From assembly GCF_027172205.1 (NCBI RefSeq), contig NC_070614.1, positions 41,903,001-41,967,000 of the forward strand: a DNA stretch of 64,000 bases, written 5' to 3'. Position 1 is the first letter of the stretch. Each line of letters begins with the position of its first letter. The notes under the pieces are model-generated. The model worked only from the letters and a program-made list of their open reading frames with translations, searched no databases and was not told where the DNA came from. Both the position numbers and the translations under genes were made by a program. Below, in pieces: positions 20,579-30,680 of this stretch. This DNA comes from Podarcis raffonei. Taxonomy: Eukaryota; Chordata; Lepidosauria; Squamata; Lacertidae.

Positions 20579-21610
20579 ATGCCAAAGATAGTCCCTAAGA
20601 ACAAAGCCCCAGGGGTTGATTTCTGTGGGGTAGATAAATATTACTACATTGTCCGCTCAGACCTGGGCTGCTACATGAAGTCCACCAATTTCAATCACGG
20701 CTATGACCTCGAAGTGTTTAGCCTGCACAATTCCTGCCAGGGAGGAGATCACTACTTAGCCCATCAGGACGGCCTATTCTACATCATCAAAGGAGACAAC
20801 TATCGCCGTGTCAGCAACATGAATAAAGACCTAAATGCTGTAGTATACAGCCTCCATCCCAACTGCCGCGGAGGGGACCATTACCTTTCAGCCTTTGGAT
20901 CCTTCTATATCATTTTCCAGAAAAGAGGTGTTTACCGTCGGGTCAGTAATATGCATGAAGATACAGATGCAGTTGAATACACACTTCACCCAGCTTGCAA
21001 GGATGGTCTCTATTACTGGGGCATCAAGGATTACTATTACTTTGTAAAACCCGTTGATGAATGGGGCATCCAGTACTATAAATGCACCAACTTCCACGAA
21101 AATCTGAATGCTGAAACATTTTCCTTCCATAGTGATGTTGTGAACATGCTCCCTGGAGGAATGGCTATTAGCCGAGGCCCAGCTTATGGTAGATGGGAAC
21201 CTATCAAGACCATTTCCAACGACTCCAACACTCCCATTGTATGGAATAAGAAGATCACCAAGAAAGTGGGATACAACAAGAAGGAGATGAGCAGTGTGGA
21301 GCACAACTGGAACATATCCATGACTGCCACATATCAGTCAGGCGCACTCGCTGAAGCCATTGCCAAGTACCAGTTCTCTCTCACTGCTGAGTATGGTGGG
21401 AAGAGGGTCAACACAGAGCAGGAAAACTGGAATGAAGCCACTGAGATTGAAGAATCTATTAGTGTAACCGTGCAGCCCAATGAGAAGATGTACATATGGC
21501 AATACCAGCTGGGTCTGGGCAAGGAAACGGTCTTGTTCTGCCGTGATATTAAATTTACGAGTGATTCTACTCCACCTACGGATATTCCTTTGCCACCTTC
21601 CAATAAGTGA
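20579..21610 (+). CDS. aerolysin-like repeat protein, gene 2
   Basis: 343 residues, with the same single coding exon, acceptor (CCTAG, 20563-20567) and CACCATG start as gene 1. It has the same architecture: four ~43-residue repeats (to ~194), an aerolysin-like patterned domain (~200-325) and a tail PPTDIPLPPSNK. I count 41 differences from gene 1. They are very unevenly spread: three in residues 66-150 but ten in residues 1-65 and twenty-eight after 150. Changes cluster on the first repeat (NHGY for HEGK) and in the C-terminal domain (NWNI, GKRV, TSDS). Both copies lack a signal peptide, which is also true of some vertebrate aerolysin-like proteins. Regulation is by the TATA promoter at ~17997. 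The function is not established; a lectin-like pore-forming or membrane-active defence protein is the working hypothesis. Confidence 0.9.
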   Translation: MPKIVPKNKAPGVDFCGVDKYYYIVRSDLGCYMKSTNFNHGYDLEVFSLHNSCQGGDHYLAHQDGLFYIIKGDNYRRVSNMNKDLNAVVYSLHPNCRGGDHYLSAFGSFYIIFQKRGVYRRVSNMHEDTDAVEYTLHPACKDGLYYWGIKDYYYFVKPVDEWGIQYYKCTNFHENLNAETFSFHSDVVNMLPGGMAISRGPAYGRWEPIKTISNDSNTPIVWNKKITKKVGYNKKEMSSVEHNWNISMTATYQSGALAEAIAKYQFSLTAEYGGKRVNTEQENWNEATEIEESISVTVQPNEKMYIWQYQLGLGKETVLFCRDIKFTSDSTPPTDIPLPPSNK

Positions 21611-22000
21611 AAAGAAAAGTGTTAGGCCAAAAGGCATCTTCAAAGCTTCCTTTCTTTTATAACATTTAATTGATTACTATGGGCTAATATTTAGACAATG
21701 TAGAGTTCTCATAAGGGGGAGTTAGCTGAGTAGGATATAAACATGCATAAGCTAAACACGAAGTGATATTAATAATTACTAGACATATTATATACTCTCA
21801 TATAGACATACTAATCTCACTAGGCTACAGCTAGAAATGCATGTCCTAGTTTGTGCACGATGGAGGTGACCCAAGCTGAATGCCTTCTAGATAAGCTACT
21901 ATTTCCTGGTCTCCATAAATCCCTTTGCCAAATTTGTGCCTTCATTTTGCTTTGTACCTGCTGAACTTCTAATCCTGTTCCACTGTTGTTATACAAATCA

Positions 22001-22006
22001 AATAAA
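22001..22006 (+). promoter_or_regulatory. poly(A) signal of aerolysin-like gene 2
   Basis: AATAAA in the context ATCAAATAAAATGAAG, about 390 bases after the stop codon. It is homologous to the signal of gene 1, whose 3' UTR is longer because of the two inserted DNA elements. Confidence 0.75.
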
Positions 22007-22084
22007 ATGAAGAATCAGTGGTTTAAAAATATGTGCAATGCGTGTTTCACACTTGTGACAAAATGATTTACAACATATATGGTT

Positions 22085-22775
22085 TATAGTTTAGTTTATT
22101 ATTTCTACCCTGCCCATTTGGCCGGGTTTCCCCAGCCACTCTGGGTGGCTTTTAACAGCACATTAAAAACAGAATAAAACTTCAAACATTAAAAACTTCC
22201 CTAACCAGGGCTGCCTTCAGATGTCTTCTAAAGGACAGGTAGTTGTTTATTTCCTTGACATCTGATGGAAGGGCATTCCACAGGGCGGGCGCCACTACTG
22301 AGAAGGCCCTCTGCCTGGTTTCCTGTAACTTGGCTTCTCACAGTGAGGGAACTGCCAGAAGGCTTTGGCGCTGGACCTCAGTGTCTGGGCTGAACAATGC
22401 GGGTGGAGACGCTCCTTCAGGTATACTGGGCTGAGACTGTTTAGTGCATTAAAGATCAGCACCAACACTTTGAATTATGCTCGAAAACATATTGGGAGCC
22501 AATGTAGGTCTTTCAAGACTGGTGTTATATCGTCTCAGCGGCCGCTCCCAGTCACCAGTCTGGCTGCTGCATTCTGGATTAGTTGCAGTTTCTGGGTCAC
22601 CTTCAAGGAAATAAACAACTATTTGCCTTTTCGAAGACATCTGAAAGCAGTCCTGTTTAGAGAAATTTTAAATGTTTGAATTTTTTTTGGTGCTTTTAAT
22701 ATTCTTTTGGGGGCCTGCCAGAGTGGCTGGGGAAACCCAGCCAGATGGGTGGGGTATAAATAAATAATAACTCTA
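22085..22775. repeat. head-to-head pair of L2 LINE 3' ends
   Basis: 22085-22605 is an antisense L2 tail (CCCATTTGGCCGGGTTTCCC, then ACTTCCCTAACCAGGGCTGC). 22608-22775 is the same family in sense (GGAAATAAACAACTATTTGC, then the terminal TGGGGTATAAATAAATAATAA). The two terminal portions are inverted copies. Confidence 0.7.
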
Positions 22776-23487
22776 ACCATTGGCCATGTTGGCTGAGGGA
22801 GTTAGTATACAACTAAATCTGGAGGGCCACGTGTTTTAAGCATGCTGCTGGCCTGGCTAAGAATTGTGAGAGTAAGGCTCTTTCAGGAAGTTGGCTTGGG
22901 GGAGCAAGGAGTCAAGTGCTGTGGCCAGAGCAGAGAGAAGGAAACAGCAGAAGCCCAAAGGTTGATCGTGATAAAGGCCTTTTGTCAAAAACCACATCAA
23001 ACCTTTATGCAAATACAAGGAAGAACATAGAAGTGTTTGTACTGTGTTTGAGTTGAAGGCTGGGTTTCTTTGGAAACGGAGCAGAGATTTCTGTAGAAGA
23101 AGTTTCAATGAAGCCGGCCAATCATAGGTAATAAAACAGGAGAGCACTTTTGTGCGTGTTTTTAAAAGCCCGGAACCATTGGCTCAGAAAGTACAATCCA
23201 ATGGCCCTTACATTTGTTGTTGCTGCCCCTATTTTCAGACGTATCTCCCTAGTAAAATGCTGTTCCCATGGTTACTGTTTGTCATTGGGGGCACTTTCCT
23301 GATAGCTGGAGGTGCCAACATTTAACTCCTTCTTTAGCCTCTTTGGAAAATTCACCTCCTGTACATCCACTCAGAAGAAAGATCCATGAAGTTCAATGGT
23401 ACTTACCCCTTGTCTACGATAGCAGGCTAATTTTTCCAGTGGCTAATGGATGCTTCTTGACTACGCCTTTTTTCCTAGGGAAGGTTG

Positions 23488-23615
23488 GGCAGTCTGTGGC
23501 CCTCCAGATTTTGTTTTTGCACTCCAGTTCCCATCAGCCCCAGCCAGCATAGCCAAGGATGATGGGATTTCTAGTCCAGCAACACTTGGAGGACCACAGG
23601 TTCCTCATCACTGTT
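23488..23615. repeat. hAT-like nonautonomous fragment
   Basis: Contains TCTGTGGCCCTCCAGATTTT and the inverted ACTTGGAGGACCACAGGTTC, with CCCATCAGCCCCAGCCAGCA between. It belongs to the same family as 330-460 and 36962-37096. Confidence 0.6.
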
Positions 23616-24349
23616 CAAATGCACATGCATGTGAAGTATTCTTCATGCACACAAAGGCGCAGCTTCCAGGATACATTTTAAGCCACCTAGAACATAGTAC
23701 AATTTCAATTTTTCTACTATATCTTTGGCCAAAAATTTTGTAGCATAAAAAGTAGAAGGCAGCCTTCAGCAAGGCATAACCCCATTTTCACCTGAGAAAG
23801 TCGATCTCCCGGCTATTTGCTCGCCTCTTGCCATTAAGGCTCTTAACTTGGAGGCATTAGAGTTTCAGTGTGATGTGTTGGATACAGGATCAGACTTAGA
23901 TGGGGAAATGCCAACTCAAATATTCTATGCCCTAAAATACAAATAAACAAGCCTCACCACCACCACCACCACTGCTTCCATAATACTGGAAGCCCAGATC
24001 ACCCAATGAAGCTGGATAGTAGGAAATTCAGGGCAGGCAAAAGCAAGCACTCTCTCACAGAGAACACACAGAAACTCTGGAATTTGCAGCCACTAACTTG
24101 GACATCTTTAAAAGGAGATGGGGCAAATTCAGGGAGGATAGGTCTGGTTGATCGCTATGGTTAACAGGATAAAGGACTACACTGGCCTTTCAACCAACCC
24201 AGCATGGGTCTTTTGTGCTTCTTATGATACTAACAATGGTTGATTTCAGTTCCACATTTCAGAGTTAAAGTTAGTTGTGGCAAGTCAGCTGTTACAAGCT
24301 TCTGGTACCTGTAGTGGGTGTTTGGGGAATGTTTGAGATGAAGTGGCTA

Positions 24350-24613
24350 CTCAAAGAGTCTCTTGACCTAGGAATGGAGGTTCAAAAGTAAGGATTTCCT
24401 CATTCCAAACTGGGCTAGGGCACAGCTGTGTTGGAAGAGATCCATTTTGTTAGGAAGAAAGGAGTCACGGGGCCACTTGGAGGGAGATTGGGCAAGCTCT
24501 AGAATATAAAAATGATCTATCTAAGCCAAAGTGACCAGAGGAGAAGGGCAATTCCCATCCAGCAGATTGGTCTTCTTATCGTCACACCTCCATTATTATA
24601 TTTTATTCTGCTG
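24350..24613 (+). promoter_or_regulatory. promoter and noncoding exon 1 of RNase-2
   Basis: About 250 bases here align with 39715-39982 upstream of RNase-4 (GAGTCTCTTGACC, GTTGGAAGAGATCCAT, GAATATAA, GTGACCAGAGGAGA). A TATA box (TATAAAAA, 24505-24512) lies ~30 bases before the GTGACCAGAGGAG block, which probably starts the leader exon. The exon ends at CTG|GTAAGTAGGAAATCA (exon end 24613). Conservation in front of two paralogous RNases is the main evidence. Confidence 0.8.
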
Positions 24614-24739
24614 GTAAGTAGGAAATCATTATATTCTATCTTGTGCTGTGATATTTGCTTCCATGTATTCATCTTTAATGGCGAGAACCTGGCGGAGGAT
24701 GGAAACCTTGTCTCCTCTTGTGCCCTTTTATAGCAACAT

Positions 24740-25149
24740 AATTTTCAGAAAGAGCGCCTGGATAGCTCAGTCGGTAGAGCATCAGACTTTTCATCTGAGG
24801 GTCCAGGGTTCAAGTCCCTGTTCGGGCGAGTACGGTTTTTAAGGGATGATTTTAAGAGTACGGTTTTTAAGCTCCCGTTGCTCGGTCCCTGCTCCTGCCA
24901 ACCTAGCAGTTCGAAAGCACATCGAAGTGCAAGTAGATAAATAGGTACAGCTCCGGCGGGAAGGTAAACGGCGTTTCCGTGCGCTGCTCTGGTTTGCCAG
25001 AAGCAGCTTAGTCATGCTGGCCACATGACCCGGAAGTTGTACGCCGGCTCCCTTGGCCAATAAAGCGAGATGAGCGCCGCAACCCCAGAGTCGGTCACGA
25101 CTGGACCTAATGGTCAGGGGTCCCTTTACCTTTACCTAATTTTCAGAAA
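24740..25149 (+). mobile_element. chimeric retroposon: tRNA-Lys-like head on SINE body, 12-bp TSD
   Basis: AATTTTCAGAAA occurs at 24740-24751 and 25138-25149 and bounds one unit. The unit opens with a 73-base tRNA-Lys-like sequence (24756-24828), then a 16-base motif GAGTACGGTTTTTAAG present twice (24828-24843 and 24856-24871). It then joins the ordinary SINE body at CTCCCGTTGCTCGG and runs to the (ACCTTT) tail. In the full-length SINEs of this window that junction is preceded by a different, ~85-base tRNA-related head. The intact flanking duplication indicates a single retroposition event. It lies in the RNase-2 intron. Confidence 0.85.
24756..24828 (+). tRNA. tRNA-Lys-like sequence (anticodon TTT), probably not a functional gene
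   Basis: The 73 bases fold as a standard cloverleaf. The D-arm is TAGCTCAGTCGGTAGAGCA, the anticodon arm TCAGA-CTTTTCA-TCTGA with anticodon TTT, and the T-arm CCAGGGTTCAAGTCCCTG. The acceptor pairs GCCTGGA with TTCGGGC, with G-T wobbles. Boxes A and B are intact and a T5 run follows at 24836-24840. Position 37 is C, where tRNA-Lys(TTT) normally has a modified A. The sequence also lies inside a target-site-duplicated retroposon. I therefore read it as the promoter head of a retroposon rather than a decoding tRNA. Confidence 0.6.
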
Positions 25150-25189
25150 TCAGCATTCCCCCATTCGTTCTACCTGCACCTCTCTTGGC

Positions 25190-26035
25190 AGCACAGCTTT
25201 CCCTACTTGTGGATGTATGTTCAATGGGGGCTTTGAGACCATACAGTCAGGTGTGCCATTTTTAGTTGAAACTTGTTGTGGAGATAAGGTAATGGAGATA
25301 TATACCACATGTGGTGGACATGCAGGAAAATCAGAGAGTTTGGGAATCTTATTTATGATGAGCTGAAAAAGATCTTTAAGTTAACAGTCTTTTAAAAAGC
25401 CAGAGGCCTTCCTACCGGGTATTTTAGGTAAAGACATTCCAAAAAATTTAAGAGAAATCTTCCTATACGCCACGGCTACAGCCCGAACACTAGTTGCAAT
25501 GAACTGGAAGGGACAGGGGGAGTTCCAACTTTATCAGATTGGCAAGGCAAATTACAGGAATATGCAGAAATGGCGCAATTGACCAACAGACTGAGAGGCA
25601 ATACAAGACAATCATTTATTCAAAAATGGGATATGTATCAGAGTTATTTACAGAAATAAAATAGTGGTATAATATCTATGGCAGCATTTGAACAACCCTT
25701 GTTTAAAGTAATATTTAAGAAATAAGTTAATGAGTACAAACTGTTGTAAGAAGGTATTAGAAAATACAGAATGAGTAAGGTAATAACGTTAAGTACATTC
25801 AATACTAAAAAGAAAGTTTACATCGGGAAATGATAGGAAGTCTATTTTATGTTAGTAAAAAGATAGTTTAAATTTATGCAATCACTTTTTCCCTAAGTTT
25901 AATTTTTGTGAATCCAAAGAAGATTATTAGTATATGGTTGTTTTCATTTTTGCTGAATTAGGAGTGTGTATAGTATGTATATTATGTACATTACTTATGA
26001 ATTTCAATAAAGTTATGTTAAAAGAAAAGAAAAAA
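25190..26035 (+). mobile_element. L1 ORF2 3' end and 3' UTR fragment
   Basis: The sequence resembles the ORF2 end and 3' part of the other L1 copies (compare 11520-11800 and 52068-52457): a TATACCACATGTGGTGGACA block, then CAAATTACAGGAATATGCAG. It ends in AATTTCAATAAAGTTATG and an A-rich tail near 26010-26035. It is broken by frameshifts. Confidence 0.65.
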
Positions 26036-26428
26036 GAGAGAAACTTGTTGCGACAGATTTGGGGGTCTTTTCCTCATTGGAAGGTCATGTTTTTAACACA
26101 CCCCAAAAAAGAACCAGGATAGACAGTCAGCAAATAGGATAAACCTCCTCCTGTGCCTTAGTCTCTCCAGGTGCCTGGAGGTGTCAAGCCCAAATTTAGA
26201 CTGGACCTCTCCTTTCAGGCCACATATAGGAAACACTTGAAGACAGGAGCTTTAGAAGTGAAGCAAGCAAGCTATTGTTAAGTTGGCTGAAAAACCTTCC
26301 TTTTCTCCAAAGTATTCCCACATTAATTTGTTTTATATTTGCAGTTTAAAAAAAAATGCTGGTGGGAGGGCAGTTTAGTTTTAATAGTATATTATGACCA
26401 CTTTTATGTTTTATATTTCGTTTCTGTA

Positions 26429-27200
26429 CAGTGGTACCTTGGTTCCCAAACTTAATCTGTTCTGGGAAGTCTGTTCCAAAACCAAAGCGTTCTAAAACCA
26501 AGGTGTGCGTTCCCACAGAAAGTAATGCAAAATGGATTAATCTGTTCCAGACTTTTAAAAACAATCCCTAAAACAGCAATTTAACATGAATTTTACTATC
26601 TAATGAGACCATTGATCCATAAAATGAAAGCAATAATCAATGTACTGAACTATAAAATAAACAGAGACAGTATTGTAGATGGTAAAAATTAAAATTATTA
26701 TTTTTTCCTTACGTGCACTGATGATAGTCATTGTTTGGATGGGGGGCTTTTATCCATTTCTGAAGTCAAACAATCAATCAATCAGTAGCTGAACTGGGTT
26801 CCACGCAGTCACAAAAACAAGTAGCAAAAACGAAGTCACAAGCCACAGTCACAAAAATGAAGTCACAAGCCGCAGTCACAAGTCAGTCCCATAAAATGAA
26901 GAACAAGTCACAGCCAAAAAATCGAAAAAGCCATACAAACAAAAATGCAAAAAAATAGCAAAAACAAAAGTTATAAATATCACTGCTGTGTTGCAGTGGG
27001 ACTCAACAGGAAGCCTCAACAGGAAGCCTCTGATTAGCAGCGGGGGACTCGATTTACAAATGGAGCACACTAAACAGGAATCGGAACATGTTCTGTTTCC
27101 AAAGCAAAGTTCACAAACTGGGACACCTACTTCCGGTTTTGCAGCATTCTATTTCCAAGATGTTCATAAACTAAGCTGTTCTAAAACCAAGGTACCACTG
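26429..27200. mobile_element. 772-bp mariner-like element with CAGTGGTACCTTGG termini
   Basis: Starts CAGTGGTACCTTGGTTCCCA after TA (26427-26428) and ends AACCAAGGTACCACTG before TA (27201-27202). It shares the first ten terminal bases with the shorter MITEs but has a different interior with repeated AAGTCACAA motifs (26800-26900). There is no intact transposase. Confidence 0.85.
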
Positions 27201-27575
27201 TACACCACTTAAAAGGTAAAGGGACCCCTGACCATGAAGTCCAGTTGTGACCGACTCTGGGGTTGCGGCACTCATCTCGCTTTATTGGCCGAGGGAGTCG
27301 GTGTACAGCTTCCAGGTCATGTGGCCAGCATGACTAAGCCGCTTCTGGCGAACCAGAGCAGTGCACGGAAACGCCGTTTAACTTCCCACCGGAGCGGTAC
27401 ATATTTATCTACTTGCACTTTTGACATGCTTTCAAACTGCTAGGTTGGCAGGAGCAGGGACCGAGCAACAGGAGCTCACCCTGTCGCGGGGATTCAAACC
27501 GCCGACCTTCTGATCAGCAAGTCCTAGGCTCTGTGGTTTAACCCACAGCGCCACCCACGTCCCTTACACCACTTA
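27201..27575 (-). mobile_element. full-length Sauria-like SINE, TSD 11 bp
   Basis: TACACCACTTA at 27201-27211 and 27565-27575 bounds a reverse-oriented SINE. Its left target duplication starts with the TA that ends the mariner-like element next to it, so the SINE inserted right at that element's edge. Confidence 0.85.
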
Positions 27576-27699
27576 GGTACTCCTTAAATGTAGAACAGTT
27601 CATGCATTCTTAACTAAGGAAATAAACCCTACTCAGTGAGCTTTTTTGGTGTTGGGAACATTCACCATATTGAACCACCAGCACCCCACCTGCAGGCTG

Positions 27700-28040
27700 T
27701 CTTGACACACATCCCCAGCCACTCTGGGTGACTCCCAACAGAATTAAAAGCACAATAAAACATCAAACATTAAAAGCTTCCCTAAACAGGGCTGCCTTCA
27801 AATGTCTTCTAAAAGTCAGACAGTTGTTTATTTCCTTGACATCTGATGGGAGGGCGCTCCACGGGGCGGGCGCCACCACTGAGAAGACCCTCTGCCTGGT
27901 TCCCTGTAACATCACTTCTCACAGTGAGGGAACCGCCAGAAGGCCCTCGGAGCTGGACCTCAGTGTCTGGGCTGAATGATGGGGTGGAGATGCTCCTTCA
28001 GGTATACTGGGCCGAGGCTGTTTAGGGCTTTAAAGGTCCC
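27700..28040 (-). mobile_element. L2 LINE 3' fragment
   Basis: Same antisense L2 tail as at 4355-4790 (ACTCTGGGTGACTCCCAACA, then CGGGCGCCACCACTGAGAAG). It stops about 50 bases before the conserved 3' part of the RNase-2 intron. Confidence 0.7.
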
Positions 28041-28108
28041 TAAGAACTAGTTGTCACTTTAACATTTCCCTTTTTATTCCTCCTCTCTGTAGTTTGCAAG
28101 ACCCCAGC

Positions 28109-28543
28109 ATGCTGGTCTCCAAGGTCTCCTGCTCATTACTGGCTATACGTCTTGGGTTTCTGATGGTGCAGTCATGTGAAGGACAGTCCCGAGAAGATTT
28201 TGAGTGGAAGCACACTGATTATCCAAAAAGCTACTCAACTTCCCACCCTGACACCTACTGCAAGCGGATGATGCTTCAGAAAAGGTTGACTCGATATGTT
28301 TGCAAGGACGTAAATACCTTCATCAATGACCGCCCTGTAAATGTGGTACAAGTGTGCAGAGGCAGAGGGATTCCCCATGGTAGTGACACCGATAGCATAG
28401 ACTCCTTCGATATGGTCATCTGCAGATACACAGGTGGTCCGGCTCCTTATGACTGCAGGTACAGCGGCACACCTGCACACTTGCGCATTCGTGTGACCTG
28501 CAGCGGCATTTACCCAACACACTATGTGACTCAAATGCGCTAG
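28109..28543 (+). CDS. RNase-2: secreted RNase A-superfamily ribonuclease
   Basis: 144 residues. The signal peptide (SKVSCSLLAIRLGFLMVQSCEG) is followed by mature QSREDF. The catalytic residues are in place: His in WKHTDYPKS, Lys in CKDVNTF, and His in YPTHYVTQ at the C-terminus. It has six mature cysteines, the three-disulfide type. It shares with RNase-4 a longer segment between the third and fourth cysteines (GSDTDSIDSFDMV) and the C-terminal motif THYVTQ, so these two are sister duplicates. It is less basic than RNase-1 and RNase-3, about +5. The first ATG after the acceptor (AG 28091-28092) is at 28109 and matches the start of RNase-4; an in-frame TTG upstream is not a credible start. 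No clear AATAAA is seen before the hAT insertion at 28786. Confidence 0.92.
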   Translation: MLVSKVSCSLLAIRLGFLMVQSCEGQSREDFEWKHTDYPKSYSTSHPDTYCKRMMLQKRLTRYVCKDVNTFINDRPVNVVQVCRGRGIPHGSDTDSIDSFDMVICRYTGGPAPYDCRYSGTPAHLRIRVTCSGIYPTHYVTQMR

Positions 28544-28785
28544 GCAATGTGTGGTACAACTCGCTCTCCATTTACAGAAGCCAGAAGTCTGAGGATGAGT
28601 TGGCTACAATTTTATTTTCTGTCATGCTTTCTCCTCAATGTATCTCTGCAACATGCCCACAATATAAGCTTTTACTGCTTTAATAGTTACTCACTTTCCC
28701 AGGGAATCCTGGCAATGTAGATCTTCAAGGAGCAGCTGCGGGAAATACCGTTGTATGACATTTCTTTACCCCTGTTCCATTATAC

Positions 28786-29038
28786 CATGGGTAAGCAAAC
28801 TAAGGCCTGGGGGCCGGATCCGGCCCAATCGCCTTCTAAATCTGGCCTGCAGACAGTCTGGGAATCAGTGTGTTTTTACATGAGTAGAATGTGAGCTTTT
28901 ATTTAAAATGCATCTCTGGGTTATTTGTGGGGCATAGGAATTTGTTCATTTTTTTCCCCTTCAAAATATAGTCCAGCCCCCCACAAGGTCCGAGGGACAG
29001 TGAACCGGCCTCCTGCTGAAAAAGTTTGCTGGTCCCTG
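28786..29038 (-). mobile_element. hAT-like element downstream of RNase-2, 8-bp TSD
   Basis: Reverse-oriented copy of the CAGGGGTCAGC family, from CATGGGTAAGCAAAC to TTTGCTGGTCCCTG. The flanks are CATTATAC (28778-28785) and TATTATAC (29039-29046). It may have replaced or separated the RNase-2 poly(A) region. Confidence 0.8.
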
Positions 29039-29097
29039 TATTATACCTTCCCAGTTTCTCACCTTCTCAGTTCTCCCTTTCCTAACCAGATATAGTG

Positions 29098-29098
<1 letters not shown>

Positions 29099-29138
<40 letters not shown>
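29099..29138. repeat. (AC)n microsatellite
   Basis: About twenty CA dinucleotides in a row. Confidence 0.95.
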
Positions 29139-29140
<2 letters not shown>

Positions 29141-29144
29141 TGAA

Positions 29145-30427
29145 CCTCTTTTAACCTGGAGAGGCATTGCCCATGACCCCAGCCTCAACTCCAACCCCTG
29201 AAAGTGACGCAACAATTCAAGAGACTTTGAAAAAATGCTGAGCTTTTGCTGAACAAATTAAAGCAGCATAAAGATATTTATGGTTGGGTTTATGGTCCAC
29301 AAGTTGAGCAAATCTGGTGCTGCCTGGTTGGGACCTGGGACACCAAATCTCCATTCAGCCATGAAGCTCACCTTGAGGCAGTCACTATCTCTCAGTCTAA
29401 CCCACAGAAACCCACCTGTGAAATTACAGGCTTGCGTCGTGCCTTCAAATTGTGTAGCAGGGCATAGAATTATGTGTGCTACTTTGATATCTAATGGGGG
29501 GGCACATACAATATATTGCAGATGGGGCGGGGAGATTGATCAACTAAGATGAGCTTCATACCAGAGATATACATTAGTTTCTAGAGAAGGGAGAGAGGGT
29601 GTTGTGTGGTGGTTAGTTTAGAGGTTCAGTTAAGGATTGTGAAGACTTCAAATAATCACAGACATCCCCAGGTGAGCTTTACAAAGCATTGTTCTGAAAA
29701 TATAAAGGAGGATGGGGGAACAACCAATGTCACCTTGGGCTCCCTGGAGGAAAACAGGCGATATAAATGCAATTAATAAATTAAATAAATGTGGGGTGGA
29801 TATGGATGAAGCCAGCCTCCCACTCCATCTAACTTGATGGTGCAATTTTACTTCCCCTCTCTCTTGTTTTTATCTGAGGACATTGCAGAAACCCACCTGT
29901 GAAATTACAGGCTTGCGCCATGCCTTCAGTTTCCTCACCTCAATAGAACTTACCTTGCCAAACTGGAGTCCAACGTTATTACTCAACCCTCAGCCAGCAT
30001 TATAGGGGGCAGTTGTGGGGAAAGCAGTTGGCAGTTAAAGGGATTGAGACATCATCATTTCTAAGGAGGCCATTGAAGGGAGGCAGGAGAAAGTTGAGGA
30101 AGTATCTCAAAAGTCTTGATTAGAAAGCTGGGCCTTTGCATTATTTCACATTTGGCACACTTACCCTTGTACCAGTGTGTGGGGGGGGGGGACAACACCA
30201 CAGAGACTCTGGTTCTATGCAGCAAAAGCCACTTTTCCTGAAGAAAGTCAGCATGGTATAGTGTGTAGATATGACTTCATATCCCTGCACAGTTGTGAAG
30301 CAGACTATGATAGGGGGAGGCATCTAGATCTGGCATCTACCGGAAATCCAAAACTTCAGCCTGAATTTGGGGACGGCTTCAGTGAAACTTCTTCCTTTCT
30401 TCCTCCTTTGGGGAGCGGAGGGCTGCC
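29145..30427. other. gene-free stretch
   Basis: A phrase (GAAACCCACCTGTGAAATTACAGGCTTGCGYC) occurs twice, at about 29408-29440 and 29889-29920, so a small repeat family is present. No exon was recognised. Confidence 0.4.
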
Positions 30428-30514
30428 ATGCACACCCGCAGCCTCTTTGATGCTGTCAAAGAGCTGTGTGGTGCTCAGGTCAAGGTGATCAGCAGAGAGC
30501 CCACCAGAGTGCTG
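30428..30514 (+). CDS. isolated candidate coding exon (29 residues), identity unknown
   Basis: An ATG (30428) opens 29 codons with gene-like third-position use and no stop (MHTRSLFDAVKELCGAQVK, then a VISREPTRVL segment). They end in phase 0 at a perfect donor, CTG|GTAAGT. The frame is also open for several codons upstream. The composition looks protein-coding, unlike the surrounding repeats, but I do not recognise the family and found no partner exon. It could be a relic exon, a processed fragment, or the first exon of an unrelated gene. Confidence 0.3.
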
Positions 30515-30680
30515 GTAAGTTTGGCCATCTCACCAAAATGCACCCCCCGCACCAAAAATATCCCAAATGTTCCCATAAAACATGTGGCCATGAAAGTGTG
30601 ATGACCAGCCTTATACTAACCCTAGATCATCCTGAGACCTCATACTACCTGTCAGTTGAAGGGGCTTATGTTATGCACCA

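Noticed and set aside
24756-24828. Functional tRNA-Lys gene
   Set aside because: The cloverleaf is intact, but position 37 is C, and the sequence is the head of a retroposon bounded by 12-bp target duplications.
28094-28108. Upstream extension of RNase-2 (MQDPS)
   Set aside because: It would start at a TTG. The ATG at 28109 aligns with the RNase-4 start and begins the signal peptide.
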